Below, one piece after another: positions 24,001 through 37,303 of a stretch of DNA of 64,000 nucleotides. The stretch lies in assembly GCF_021155765.1 (NCBI RefSeq), contig NC_060110.1:3410001-3474000 (forward strand), written 5' to 3'. The DNA is from Diprion similis (taxonomy: Eukaryota > Arthropoda > Insecta > Hymenoptera > Diprionidae). The notes beneath the pieces are model-generated. The model saw only the letters and a program-made list of their open reading frames with translations. It did not search any database and was not told where the DNA came from. Each line of letters opens with the position of its first letter. Position 1 is the stretch's first letter. The position numbers were made by a program, and so were the translations under genes.

Positions 24001-26883
24001 GCTTACCTTACTTTTGATTTTTTCATGTGAACGCTGAGATTTTTTCAGTAAGAGAAATTTTTGAATTGTACGCTGTTAGAGTAAGTGTTAAAAACCAGAA
24101 ATATAAATATTCTGTTGAATTCCAAAAAGAGAGTATTATTAACAGACCTTTGTCAATTGATATCGTATTTCACGTGAGATCCTATCGCCATCCCACTTTG
24201 ATAATTTGAGTTCCTTAGTAAAAAAATCTCAGTTTTCACATAAAAAAAACTTAAAAGTAAGATAAACTTTGGGACCGCATGAAAAAAAAGCAATTTCGTT
24301 TTCTCGAAAAATGTCTTTTTGAGATTGATTTTGGAAAGTTACCTAGAAACCGATAACACATTCGAAAACATGAGATTTTTTCACATAAGATAAATATTTT
24401 TTCATAATTTTTTTACGCCGGTAACGATACGAAAACAATTCGTGTTTACAACTCAATTAGGTCGAAATAATAAAGTTTCATATGACATTTGTCGCGAACG
24501 GTAAAAGTCCGAGAAGTTTGAAATTTGATGAACTTTATCAATCTTAGAACACACTACAAGAGGTAAAAATTTTATAAAAATAAATTTTTTGACGTCTCGT
24601 TCATTTGTTAATAATTGATGGACTGGCCGATAAAAATTTCTTTTATGTGCATTTCTATAGACTCGGGCGGTTCAACAATCACCTTGCAACGGAATGAAGA
24701 ATAGCAATGTCAGCATTCCAATGACCGCGGACCACCCAACTTCGATGTAAATCAGGTAAGTTATTACCACAGACTCTAAGGGCCCCAGCCAAATGTAGTG
24801 GATAAAATAAACTGCCAAATCAAATCTGTTAACATCATTGCTAAGCAGATTAACAACCTGAAATAATTTTATTCACGGATGAATACCGTAGTCTTTGATA
24901 ATGGTCAGTCTCACGTGCACTCATGTGAGATTTGATGTAGTCTGAGAAACTTACCTGCCCAACAGTCGTCTCAGCCAAAGCGGATTTCGAGAGTTTTAAG
25001 ACCTTCCTGTAGATGAGCGAGCAGCAGGCGACCCTTATTTTCATTCCCGTGTGCATTATTCCCAACATACAGGGGTGAATCACTAGGAAGTTGAGGGTAG
25101 AGCATAAAATTATTCCACCGGCCCACAAGTATGCTTTGTCCTTTGTCATTTTGGACCCATCGACATTGTCAGTGCGGTAATATCGAAGCAACCCGGCTAA
25201 CATCAACGGCTGCGTTATCCTGTCGGTGTTTGACGGTGTCCAAGACACAACGAATGTTCGTTAAAATGTTTTTCATGTTTTACCATTCGTTTTTTTTTTT
25301 TTTTTTTTTTTTTTTTGGCATCTAATTAGTGACCTTCGGACCGTTTCATGTCTCTGCAATGAGAGCTAGTCTCACCTTACGAGAAACTCCAAGGCTGCTA
25401 TTATGATCCCCAACATCATAATCCGGGGGCCAAAGCACCTTACAAGTACTCTGAGCAGACTGGGCTGAGTTCCCTTCTTTGCTCGACGGCATCTTTCTTG
25501 TTCCTTCTCCCAGATCCTTGATATTCGATCCCCGAGGACGTTGCTCTTGTGTTCATTAAGGGGTGCATAGAGGTCTGTCACTTCAAGCTCTCGTTGGTAT
25601 CCCAAAGCGAACGTCCTCAGAACCCATCTACATAAGAATCATTCGTCGATGAAGTATCTGATATACAGTAGAGTTAAAGTATTATAGAAATGGACCGAGG
25701 CGTAGAGAGCTAGAGATATTTATGTTCTCTCATACCGTCATTTTGATAAACTTAATTTCACGATCTTATTATCAATCACCAATTGCCAATGGCAGGACAG
25801 ACGTGCGAATTGATATCTCATTTTTTCAAGTACCTTCGAGAGGCGCGGACGTGTATAAATATACGTGCTACACACGGTGTTCAATGATAAATTACAGTTA
25901 GATATAGACTGTTCCGTAAGTTTTAGCTTGAAATTATAATATTGCATACCCACTGCGATGGCTACTAAGCTAAAAATAAACGATGTATCGATTAACCGAG
26001 TCCAGAAAAATAATCAAACACGAGTCGGTTGAATCGGTAAAAATTAATCGATTATTTAGTATATTTTTGAAACGGTGCAATTGACATGAAAATTTCGTCA
26101 GTATGTAGCATTAATCGCAGAAAAGTTTTTTCGTAAGTTATAATTTCATTAAAAATATTATTCAATTTCAGGTAAAAATATTCAGTTATCTTTCACTTGT
26201 TATATCAAAGAGGTATTAGGTAAGTAAGACAATGATAATAATTGATACTTTTTAATCACATAAATTGATATTGTATCGCGTCGTTCTTGAGAGTGAAAAA
26301 CAAAAATCGATTATTTTTGGTCATTTTTACTACCCGTTATTTTTTCACTTCATTCGTTTGCGAGATGCTTACAAACTGCTCGCATTACTACAATCGTATA
26401 CTGTATGAAATTTAATGCTGTCAAGCTTGTGATTGTCATGATTATACTGACGTTTAAATTGTAAAAAGATGAGTTGGCGTTACGATGAACCATCCGTACG
26501 TGCATTTCATAGCAACGAAATATCGAATATTAATTACAGTCGAAGTCCGCCGTATAATATCAATGCAGTATCAGTTGTTGTATATTATTTACGGTATATT
26601 TGCAGTGCTAATGAATATGGAAGTACGGATATCACTTGTAGCAAGCATTCTGATAAATACAAAACATAATTGTGTCGATCACACAAATTAAAAAATAGTT
26701 AAATAGTCATGTGTAGAATTGTGTTCCAATTCTTTGTTAACCAATGACGGTGATAGCCAATGTCACCTGTTTTTTTTATAATTGTACAAACGTGAATCGA
26801 ACTTACCCGAATGTGACGACCGAGAACGGATTTGCTGTTTCGCGCGGATTCCGTTGCGCTTGTTGTTTCTCCGACTTGTCCAT
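18071..26883 (-). CDS. ABCC-family transporter, ABCC4/MRP4-like, two NBDs (about 1298 aa)
   Basis: Minus-strand coding exons: 26883-26807, 25627-25376, 25219-24955, 24857-24683, 23715-23559, 23452-23250, 23172-21837, 21738-21524, 20546-19468, 18282-18172, 18097-18071 (tentative). GT-AG introns and all phases agree. It should be an ATP-driven exporter of organic anions and conjugates at the plasma membrane. TMD1 covers exons 2-6 ([35 protein letters not shown]). NBD1 has Walker [10 protein letters not shown] (about 458-466), LSGGQ (548-552) and Walker B IYLFDD (568-573). TMD2 is in exons 7-9 ([33 protein letters not shown]). NBD2 has Walker [10 protein letters not shown] (about 1075-1083), SVGQR (1178-1182) and LVLDEA (1198-1203). 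The C-terminal module EFDHPHLLL...YDMVQQTG is typical of the family. Length fits a short ABCC without TMD0. Insect relatives are annotated as l(2)03659-like. The final residues depend on the last micro-exon. Confidence 0.93.
20930..21235. repeat. Dispersed repeat family member in an ABCC intron
   Basis: Words such as GGAAAGTTTGA, GAGTTATTCT, AAAGAAAGCCCTAGTGTG, TGCGCATGC and GAAATGGGATA recur in the same order near 54950-55205, and partly near 54790-54900 and 61675-61790. The copies are divergent and non-coding, so this is an old interspersed family. It lies in the intron between the ABCC exons at 21.5 and 20.5 kb. Confidence 0.6.
23738..24628. mobile_element. Large foldback element in an ABCC intron (about 890 bp)
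   Basis: The left arm begins near TTAGTCCACCAATTATT and runs through GACGTCAAAAAAT-like words, TTCGACCTAATTGA, and CATGCGGTCCCAAAG at about 23990. The right arm carries the reverse complements in reverse order: CTTTGGGACCGCATG near 24270, TCAATTAGGTCGAA near 24455, and AATAATTGATGGACTGGCC at the end. The arms are some 320-400 bp with indels. The element ends about 22 bp from the acceptor of the exon starting at 23715. It has no coding capacity. Confidence 0.75.
25288..25316. repeat. Poly-T homopolymer
   Basis: A long T run lies in an ABCC intron. Read on the gene strand it is poly-A, which is not a usable splice pyrimidine tract. Its length is likely unreliable. Confidence 0.9.
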
Positions 26884-26936
26884 GGCACATGAAGTTGGAT
26901 AATTACCAAATGCCTTTCATCTAGCACAGTCACGTC
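26807..26936 (-). promoter_or_regulatory. ABCC leader with overlapping upstream ORF
   Basis: On the minus strand an acceptor (CCTGTTACAG) precedes 26936, so the first coding exon probably starts with 53 nt of 5' UTR and a further non-coding exon must lie upstream. The coding ATG at 26883 sits in a good context (GCCATGGAC). Another ATG begins at 26890, 7 nt earlier and in a different frame, and overlaps the true start. An overlapping upstream ORF usually lowers translation of the main frame. The effect here is inferred. Confidence 0.5.
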
Positions 26937-29900
26937 CTGTAACAGGAAAAAATCGTAACGAATTCATTAGCGTGATGATAAATGCGACTGAAACCCAAGA
27001 CATGATGTGAACGCAACAGTTGTCATAAATTCTATTTAATTATCCCTTATTCGTTTGAAATGAATCAACAGCAAGTTCCTGATCTAAGGTTTCTTGGAAC
27101 TGCCAATACGCTTATAGGAAGTTGTTTAGCAGAAAAATTCACATCTGCAAAATAAATGAGTCGATATATAACCTTAGCGTGCAGGAATTATTTTATTTCC
27201 CTAGTGTTTAATATCGCCAACAACGCCTCGATTGTATTGTTTCGTGGCGGTAAATATCGCTGATAACCAATCGTGTCGGTGGCAGAGATTCATAAGGTAC
27301 TAATATGACTTTCGGCGAATTTAGCACAACGACCTCATCGCGTGGATGAATGTGGTGTTCCTACATGCTGGTAAGCGAAAGGTGAGGCTAGGCATACAGT
27401 TTAGGTTCGCACATAATATATGTATACTATTATATACAGTCGAGGTACTAGAGTTTCGCTTCGTCACTATGCCTGATCGATTTTTTTTCAGTAACATCAT
27501 TTCTTTTATTTTTGTTTATAAACTAAGAGTTTAAATTATTGTAGAGTATCTATATACATGGAGGACTGTGGACGCCGAAAAATCGCTGGAGCTCAAAGTA
27601 CGATTGACTACTTGAATCGTGAGGTAAATTTGCAATTCTAATCAACCACACGAATTCTGAACACGAGAGACTCCCGGCTTTTGTAGAATTCGTTTATATC
27701 ACGTGCGTGACGTGCGTTTGTACCTTGTGTATTATGAGTTCTGCACTACGGCGCAGTTCCACAAATATTCGTCACTCTTGCGAACAACAGCGTTGTCGTA
27801 AGGAATAAGGAGTTACAACCTTCATGGATCGATTTTCCTGTCATTTTTCCTCGAACACGTTGTTGCTTTATAACCAATCGCTACTGACTCTATCTCTAAC
27901 AATATAAGCGTTGCGTTTTTCAATGTTAACATTTTGTTATTCTAGTCTAGATGCCTGACTATGAGATCACTGTTGAACTGCATTATCTGCACGCGGATAA
28001 TGGATGTTCGACTTCGATCGTTCGTAAGAGAATACTAACACAAGATTTCAATAATTTGAAAATCAGATTTGTCCGTTGGATGGTATGAAGTAAAAGTTTC
28101 ATAAAATTTTATTTATCCGATAGCATTAACAGTAAATACCGAAAATCGATACTAGCCTTAGAGAGACTTGGATTGTTTCAAATCTTGTTCTTCATACACA
28201 TCGTCAGTCTGCACGAACCGCCCATTGAGATTAATATGCTTCTTCATATTTGGGATAACTTTTTTAAGTGTAATAAATGTCAGCAAATGTTAAATCTAGA
28301 TTAATTATAATAACAGCCTCGAAATTATCTTATTGTTGCGAAATTGCGTGAAACAAAAGTGAAAATGCTACAATTGAAGACACTGTACCGTACTGACGTC
28401 ACCATCAGCACTTGTAAGTATCATGGATAAAAAAGTTCTTCAGCTTCGGGCTCGATAAGTTGAAGAATTTGTGTCAACAGCATTGACTTACAAGCGAAAG
28501 GAATTGCTCGGAATGACTTACAATCTCACCAGCAAAGAGAGATCAGACAGCTGATGATCGAGGCAGCCCGCATGCACAGATCAAGGGTGAACCAACGTAA
28601 ACGAACGTTAAGCAAGTGCGACCGGCGCGCATCTGTTAGATATAATGAAAGAGTATAATGTTGAGAGCATTAAGACGAATTTACTTTATTGTTGACTGGA
28701 CATCTTTTCAATTACTCTACAAGACCATTTGAACAGATATTATCCCATTAAACCTTAATAAAAAATTAATATTAAACCCGTAGCAGACTTTCTTTACAGT
28801 TATCTTCACTGATTGTGCACCGTTCGTATTCTGGATTAAAAAAAACCTGTGTCATTTTATTTTCCGGTACACTTCTTTTTGGAAATTTTTATTTTATGTA
28901 ACCGTCATTCAATATAACGACGACACAGTCGCCACCTAAAGTCTAACAATAAGCATAGTAGAAAAGCCCGCCAACTGTGCTAATTTGGAAATGAATGGCC
29001 TGCCGAATATTTTTTTTAACTCGATTCTGCAAGCTAAGAATTCAGGTTAACAGTTTAAATGTACTGCCGTATAAAAAACGTTATAGGTGTTTGGTAAAAA
29101 GGGAATACATAACAATACCATTATAAACGTAACACTGACGAGATGGAATTCGAATTGAATTGTAGATTTGACCGCGTATGTAACTGAAATAAAAATCTTA
29201 ATCTAGTCCGTAAATTCGGTAAAACGATGACTTAACCAAACCAATAATCACGAGCGAAAACTATGGAATAACGGAGAGATCTACACGAATAAGTAAGCCG
29301 CGTAACAGCACGTCTCTACGCTCTGAACCAAAGGATGTGCATAACATGCAGGAAATGTCGCGATGGTTAAAAATAGTTTTCTACGTTGTAGACGTGGTGT
29401 CCTGGACCTTCGTGCGTAGGGCAAATATTTCAAAGTAAATATAAATATACGAGTGTTGATTGAACGAATTTACGTCCTACGAGTGACTGGTGTTGACCCT
29501 CGACCCCCTCCCCGGAGGTTTAATTTCTGGGAAGGTTGAAAAAATACATCTTTTCTATTAATAAGTGACACGATGGTCCCGCCTTACAAACTCTTACGAT
29601 TCGAGAACCAGCAACAACGTAGTTACGTAACCTTAGGTTGAATCTTCTAGACCATTTCACGTGTGTGTGCATCCAACGAGCGTTGCTTATTGTTAGTATC
29701 GAAGTATAAATTTTATGCTGACCTTGTAGCATTTCTCTACCGTAGCTACCAGAGTACAGGTAGGCATGAAATTTTATAGTTGGTATTAAAAAACGCTATA
29801 CCTGGTAGAGCAACATTGAGTGCAGGTTCAAGATCGTATGACGGCGAGATATAAATATGTTACATTCGAACTTGAATAGCATTTCATTGAACCATCGCAA

Positions 29901-30889
29901 CAGCTGATCGCAAATCACTTCAGACCGCTCTCTTCTGCGTATCGTTTATCTGCATTAAAATCATTACAGATTATTACCACTGCTGGATACGGAGTTGAAA
30001 TACGTGGAGCAAAAAAATCATTCCAATACCCCAGAGTCTGACGATAAGCGATTGCAAGCGAAAACACTGCACGATTAGCTGGTCATAATGTTACAGTATC
30101 AAGTTGACTACTTCGAAGTAAACAAATCGACGGAGCAGTAGTCAATAATCGTTAAGTGGCGACATTTGATTTCGTTCTTCAATAATCATCCATTAGTTGT
30201 CGCACTGTATATACGACCTCTGCTTATCGTCGCGTGACATTGAGAAATGCACGAAGAATCACACGTACATGTATGAATACACAACTCATCGCGATTCTAA
30301 ACGGAAATATTGTGTCACTGCAGCTTCGGTTTGCAATCATACAGAGAAGGACGGCACTTGTATCGCCGTCCTTCGGCGGTTGTACAGTTTCTCAATTAAA
30401 ATCGTATCAACATGACAATAACGGGGGAATGCGTGACGATAAACAGCTGCGAGAGTGACGCCCGTTCCGGTTGCCATGGCGATCGACGTACCGGGTCGAA
30501 CGATAATTTAGCACGATATAGGTATGTATATACATATACAGCAATACTCGGCAGCATGTGATTCCGTTAAAAGAGCGTGTGATGCGAACCATTACCTACA
30601 TGCCGGAAATACGAAGCCGTTACTAAAATCATTTCTAACACCATCTTCGAAGGTCATCCATGTAACTACAGCGTTTTCAGACAATAATCCGAATGCCTAA
30701 GCGCGAAATCGCACTCCATCGGTCTCCGTGCATAAGCAAAATATTTATGCTTACACAAGTGTCTCGATATACGCGAAGAGCGCGGTTTCAAAGTTATACT
30801 TTACGCGCGCTGTGTAAGTTTTTACAAAATATTTTCACCCGCTTCTTGTCAATTAAACATCACTTGATTATTCCCGTATCCATTTTACG

Positions 30890-31620
30890 GGTTCGAGTAA
30901 CTCGCGCGGTGCATAACACCTCTTCACTTGTTACGCAATTCGAATCCGCCAGCCAGCGCGCCGTTTGTAAAGGATCAATCCGTGGCGAAAACCCTTCTCG
31001 GTTGACCGAGGCGATCGTTACAGTGGCGTAACCACTGCACTGCGGGAAATTGACCGAGTATCTATAACGTCGGAACGCGGAAGGGACGCAAGGCGACTTT
31101 GCAAGCGCTCGGAAATGGCGAGGCGACGCGTGTTCGACGCAGTCTTCACAACAGTCTCGAAGCAAAGCAATGCGCTTCCATTTTACACGAGTATAATCAC
31201 GCAATATCACGACCCGAACATGGAACGCCGCATGATTCTTTCTATTCTTACGTTCTCGATGCGTTACGCTCCTGCGTGCCTCGAACGCCGATGGCTCAGC
31301 TCTTTCTCGCGTTGACTCGGGCCCGTCAATCCAAGCATTCGGAGGATCGAATCCAATCGAATCCTCGTCTCGTCGCGTCCTCCTCCTCTCGCTGCGAGAC
31401 GCAGACCTGTCGAGTAACCGACCGTGTGGCAAACTGCGGCACTTTGCCTTCTCCAAAGCGATGCTGACTGGCTGCCGAAGAGCCGAGAGAGTCGAGGGAA
31501 CTCGTCGGTTCGGCACGTGGTGGCTTTTCGACGCGCCTGCGCCCTTGCGAGACGACTTTCAATCGGTCAAGTCACATGGCTGCGCGATCATTCACCGGGG
31601 ATTGGAGAGACGTATGGGAC
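30890..31620. promoter_or_regulatory. CpG-rich block, candidate promoter of the ABCC gene or a divergent transcript
   Basis: Some 700 bp are strongly enriched in CG dinucleotides compared with the AT-rich flanks, and the block is followed by an A-rich run. Long frames on both strands (218 codons minus, 122 codons plus) overlap each other and show no domain, so I treat them as by-products of base composition. The block lies 4 kb upstream of the first coding exon of the minus-strand ABCC gene, whose leader appears to be spliced. That makes it the best candidate for the promoter. Inference only. Confidence 0.35.
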
Positions 31621-31664
31621 ATGGCCTGTAAAGGCTATACCTGATGGTGGATAAAATGAAAAAA

Positions 31665-31687
31665 AAATGAAAAAAAAAAAAAAAAAA
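31665..31687. repeat. Poly-A-rich tract
   Basis: An A-rich run adjoins the CpG-rich block. It could be simple sequence or the tail of a retroposed copy; no retroposed sequence is recognised beside it. Confidence 0.7.
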
Positions 31688-34600
31688 TTGGAGTGACGCG
31701 GAACACAATTTTTCCCATAATTTTGCGTCATCGCACTGTCATTCTTCCGCTGATAGCACGGCGTGTGTTTGTGGTCAAACATGCGTCGTGCGGTTTTCAC
31801 CGTCGTTTGAAATCTGCCTGGGAGTTTTCTCGTACTCGTTAGGCTGGTTGAAATATTCTCACTTTGGTGATGAGTTACGTTTATCTCGACAAACCCAGAG
31901 ATCAACGGATTTCATCTGGCAATTGATTTTCTCGTGTAACGAGATTCCGCTAACTCTAATCGGGTTCGTGCACTCACAATGCGTGTCCACATGACGGATA
32001 TCTCGGATGATATTTACTGTATAACTATAGTATCAAACGAGATACTATTGTATGGGATATCTTCTTTAATATCATGCAAAGTGATTCACGCGTATATATT
32101 GTAAAATTTAAATCTGAAGCATTCGAATTCGTAAAAGTCCATCCGAGAAGCGAAAATTCCATAAAAAAAAAAATCAAACGTGGCATATATTCGAAAAAAT
32201 TGTCATCTTTTGTCTATGTTATCGAATAAAAAATTTCATCCGCATTTGAAGTCGACATTTTATACAATACATTGAAATAAGTGATGCCGATATTCTAATT
32301 AAAAAAAATGCAACACATGAGGGTTATCTATCACTCAGTTGCCGTTTATGAAGTCACACATTCATTAGGCAACGCGCAAATGACGTCACTAGGAGGCGTA
32401 TAGTATACAGGAAACTTTACTATAAATTACTGTGTTAGACACAGGAAATAAATGCGCTTGTACATAATCGACAGCTAAGACAAATCGCGTGGGAGTGATG
32501 AGGAAACACACATTGTCCGTCTAGGTTTAAAGCAATCTCTGGTTCGTCGCTTATAGCAGCTTTTAAACTTTGAGACAAGTGGAGTGCAAGTTCAAAGTAA
32601 CCTAGGAATTCGCAGAGTTATTGCCTGATGTTTCATAAATCGATTATATTTCACAAGTGGAGGATTAAATTATTTCGACCTCGTTTCAGTTCATTATCTG
32701 CAGTTTACGATAGTTTTACAAGGAAAGATCCAGATTTCGCTCTCTTCGACATATGCGCAAATGAAATTTCGGGGGATCGTTTTCTTTTAGATTTATTTAG
32801 AATAATATCGACTTTCGTTGCAATTTGCAATTTTCATGAAAAAAATTTCACCAACACTACCTTTATTCGAATAATGGTGATTTTCTTTCCGAAGAGTTGT
32901 ATTAAGTCAAACATTTCAAATCAGACGAACGGAAATTTCTAACAGTTATGCCGTTCTGTTGCGAAGTTTTGATTAATACGTAACCGCGTAATCAACAAAA
33001 TGCATTCGTCAATAAATTAAGAACAGTACACGAAACATGGATTTCATTGTAGTTTACTTCACTGTGTTTTCTCTATTCTTATCGCGAGATATTTCTGTAT
33101 TTCCTTTAACCGCCAAGGCTGATTTATAGTTCATTCTTACAGCAATAAATTTCGCTATTTAAAATACAATTACATTAATACAGGAATAAAAATCTAATGC
33201 TTAGCAAACATAAACAAAGACAGGTTCTGAAACAGATAAGGTGAATCCGTTTCCTCTTATTAAACCTGCCTCGTTGCCTTTCTCGTGTAAAATGTATCTA
33301 CACGTCGCAGTGATACACCTGTATTGCCTCCGGAGGGTCCGCGCTCTGTTTACATTTGTTCTTATCAGTCATTACGAAATATTTATCTTGTACCTCTGTT
33401 CTACTCATTTAAATTACCCGCCTTCTATCTTTGTTCACGCTGGCGGTTGCTTCGCTACGATGACTTGGATCTTTGCTACGTACCATCAATTCAGACTGCA
33501 TATAATGTGAATCTCGGATATAATTAGCATGCATGATCTATTTAATACCCCCTCCCCCCCTCTCCCGCCACGCTCGCTGCATGCTGGCTTCAATTTTAGG
33601 TGGAAAGTTTTTTATACATTGCATTTCAGAGTAGAGATTATAGTTCCTAGAGTCACATATAGGTCGCCTTTTCCTGTAGGATTTATCATTTTTCACTTTA
33701 TGCATTTACATCTGTCCATGCGTGTCACCTAACCGTCAAAATAATGAGTCAACTTCAAAGTAGTTCGGAATGAGGTCACTGTCATCAGTTGCTTTCAAGG
33801 AGATTAGACGGCCATTAATCCATACTTGTTACTAAATTTATTCCAAGATAGTCGTACGTCGAGTGTTTGTCAAATTATTATATTAGTAGACTATAAAGAT
33901 TTTTTTTAAAACACATAAATAATGAAGATTGGAGTTATAGAAAACAATTTAGATGTCGATGCTTCGTTTCAAAACGCTTCGGAACGATTGCGAATCTGGT
34001 AGATTCGTTGACGATAGAAATAAGATGAAATCTCTCCTCCTGCTCTATTCGGGCGATACATTTAACTCATTGTCAGTCAAATAAATACGAGAATACAACC
34101 AATTCAAATCCCTTTTTCTTCACATCGACCAGTTCTTAGATTTTCAAATATAGCGCATGTTTCCGGTTGAACATAGTTTATTTTGGACATGATTATTCGT
34201 AAGTTACATTTGCGTATGAAATTAGCAGTTCGGTAATCTTCCTAAAAATTGACTCAAGTACTGTATGAAGTCTTAAACTGATCCTAGCGCAGATTTTAAT
34301 ATAGTTGGAAGCCCTGTTTTTCAAACAAGAGTTAATATCTATACTGTGCTGATTGTGAAAGGGAATCACGACTAAAAATCTTCGATTAAGTTATCTGTGA
34401 AAACAATATGGTTACTGATTTAATTACGCCCTGTAGTTACAGATTTCTTTTTTTTTTCAATTTATTTCTTAAACAGCTGCCTCGGATTTTCATAATTGAA
34501 ATCAATCAAGATCAGATAGATCTAACAGCCTTCATCAAGCATATTAAATCTCCCATGAGAACCATATTCTTCTTAGAATTTAATTGAACATTAACTCTTT

Positions 34601-37032
34601 CATTCACGTTACAACATTTTTAATGGCGGATGTTAAAGACTGTACTTACATGACAACAGATAAAAAATATAATTTAATCAATAACACGAAATGTAAACTC
34701 ATAATTCGAGTTACGTAATCAGTCAAGCTGCCGGATCTGTCAGAGATCGAAAAGTTCTATAACTTGAACTTGAGTAAAATTAGACCAGGAGGTCATCGAA
34801 CGCTTGCACAATCTACGGGTAACATTTCACAACTGATGCTAATTCTTATGATCTCGCGTCGTTTGTCCAACATAATACGATTCAAGTTGAAAATGCAGTT
34901 ATTGAAGAGCGGTAGCATTCAAAGAAGCATTCATGAAAAGCATCATGGGTAACTTCAAATTGTTAATATCGTACTGAAAACATTAGTCTCTTAAGATTCT
35001 TTTGTTATTAGGCCGCCATTTTGAAAACCGATATCTTCCCGGATGTGTTGAAACTTTTCCAGAAAACTGTAATCATGAGTGAAAAATGTTTTACTAGAAG
35101 AAAAGCAGTCCTCGAGGTTACGGGAAAGTAACGCCTCGACTTTGTTGATCTGATTTGATTGTGGTTTTTGACATTACTTAATATCCGGAAAATATTAATA
35201 TTTGTACTTTCAACTGGTGCAGGAAATCCGATGTTCGTAGGTAGGGATTTATTTTCGATGACTGGCAGTAGGTGCTTGTGAAGTTCCTTCAACAATCGTC
35301 AAGTGCGTTTGGTACAGTTAGTCCGGATTGCCAGACACAAGGCGCACTATGAGACATCGTTATCGACTAAAGACTAACAAAAACTTATAACTCTATTAGC
35401 AGATTTCACTGACTCTGGCCTCGTACTTTCTGTGTAATTGTTTGAACAATCACGAAATAAGCTTGATCGTGTTTGTCACTGATACACTCGAGAAATTAGC
35501 ATTGCAAAGGTGATATTTTTACATGTATTTAGAACTAGATTTCAGAACCGAATATGATACTCGTCAAACGAATTGTTTGTGGATAACTTCGTTTGAAGTA
35601 TGGACCTTGAGCTGAAACAATTTATTCGTGAGAAAAACTTCTAATTTGGGTGAAGTCAAGTTGCGTCAAGTTGCTATGGAAAAAGGTACTGGTAGATCGT
35701 TAATTTCGTACAAATATTTGCGGACTTGAATACTCTAATGCCGAAAGTTGTAAAAACACTTTTTCACGCGGAATCTACGAGATTAATCTACGATCTAATA
35801 ATGTGATATATATTAGATTTACGAAAATTTGACAAGAAATCTTTTTTGTAGAGCATTAAATTTCCTACAAAATAGTGACAGGAATTTTTTTTTTATAAGA
35901 TAGTGTTTTAAAGTAATTAACAGATTTATTAAAAAAAAATTCAAATCTATGCATTTTTACATGGAAACAATCGACTGCTCGCGTGTTAAAGTTATCGGAA
36001 AAATTCGGAGATTTAATCAGGTTTTTTTCTACATATGCTGATTACTTTTGGAGGGTAAGCGCCAAGAAATTTTGACATGACCAACATAAAAACCACCTTA
36101 GTGGCTGACATACGTTCAGTTGACTCTCTCGATAGGGCCGGTAACAAAAATGAAATGCTGGAAGAAAGTAGCGTAGCTGTTATGGACTCTCGACGGCACA
36201 CGCAAGTAATTAAGTATCTTGATTAGATAATTGACGGAAATTGTAATGAAGACTAGCCCAATCAATTTCTAAGAAATGCACCCAATTTCGCACTTATCTT
36301 ATCTTATCATCTTATTTTCCAATATTTTCCAATACTGTGACCAATATATTCCAATCTTATTATTGTAACTTTCAAATGAAAGTTAAGTCATTTCGGATTT
36401 GACGGACGGGAAAAAAATAATCGGAAGACGCTCATGGCAGCCGTGCTGGAAGCCTCGAGATCGTTTGAGTTAAAAAATTTCGGCTTTCTGTTTCTGTGAC
36501 GAAAGTGTGCATACCAAGAATACTTCGAAGCAGTACTTCGAAAAGATTCTTAGAAATATTACTTGTGCAAACACTCTCGCCGTAGCAAGCTGAAGTTTTT
36601 ATGAGAGACGCATAACCTAAAAATTTTCTGAAAGAATTCTTGATTAAACTCCCTTCGGCACAAAAATGACAGTTAAAACAAGAGAATGAAAAAAAAAATC
36701 TTTCACCGCAGAAATCTTTCATAATTTCGACAAACTTCTGTAAAAATAATTCGCAAGTAACGGAAATGATGCATCAAAAATTATATATTGTTAGTTTTGT
36801 GATACAGATCTACATCTAAGATGGCGATAGTATTGCTCCAGAATGCATCATCAGCTTACGCCACCTATTGCGCAAATATCAAGTCATTTCCAAACCCCCA
36901 GAAGAGAAGATTACATTTTGTATCAGGAGAGTTCTAAACATCAATCAATTTCAAGAAATGCTTATGATACCGATATTCCATAGTTTGAGTTACCTTTTTA
37001 GCCCGATTTAATATAGTACATGATGACTTGAT

Positions 37033-37303
37033 TATTGGAAAATGTCCTAATGACGTCAGAGCCTGGTTGTCGGCGCCATTTTATTACCACATAACCTAAG
37101 TTCGAAATTTTAATGGAGGCAAATCGTAATTTTTGGTCTTTCAAATCACTCATGTCACATAAATTAATTAATCATAATCAATAATATAAAATTCTATTAT
37201 TCAAACGCGAAAAAGACGGTCGACGATCAGCTGTCAAGCTGGTTGCATTAGATTGATTTTTTCCCGCCAGATGTCGCATTGCAAAGTAAAAATTCCAATA
37301 ACA
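37033..37303 (+). repeat. Dispersed repeat, copy 2 (about 270 bp)
   Basis: This is the partner of 4517-4786, in the same orientation and similar throughout. Differences are scattered substitutions and 1-5 bp indels. The shared start (TATTGGAAAATGTC) and end (CAGATGTCGCA...AAAGT) define the element. No inverted termini or coding frame are apparent. Confidence 0.85.

Noticed and set aside
30860..31516. 218-codon minus-strand frame
   Set aside because: It lies in a CpG-rich, stop-poor block and overlaps long frames on the other strand. It has no domain, signal peptide or splice partner.
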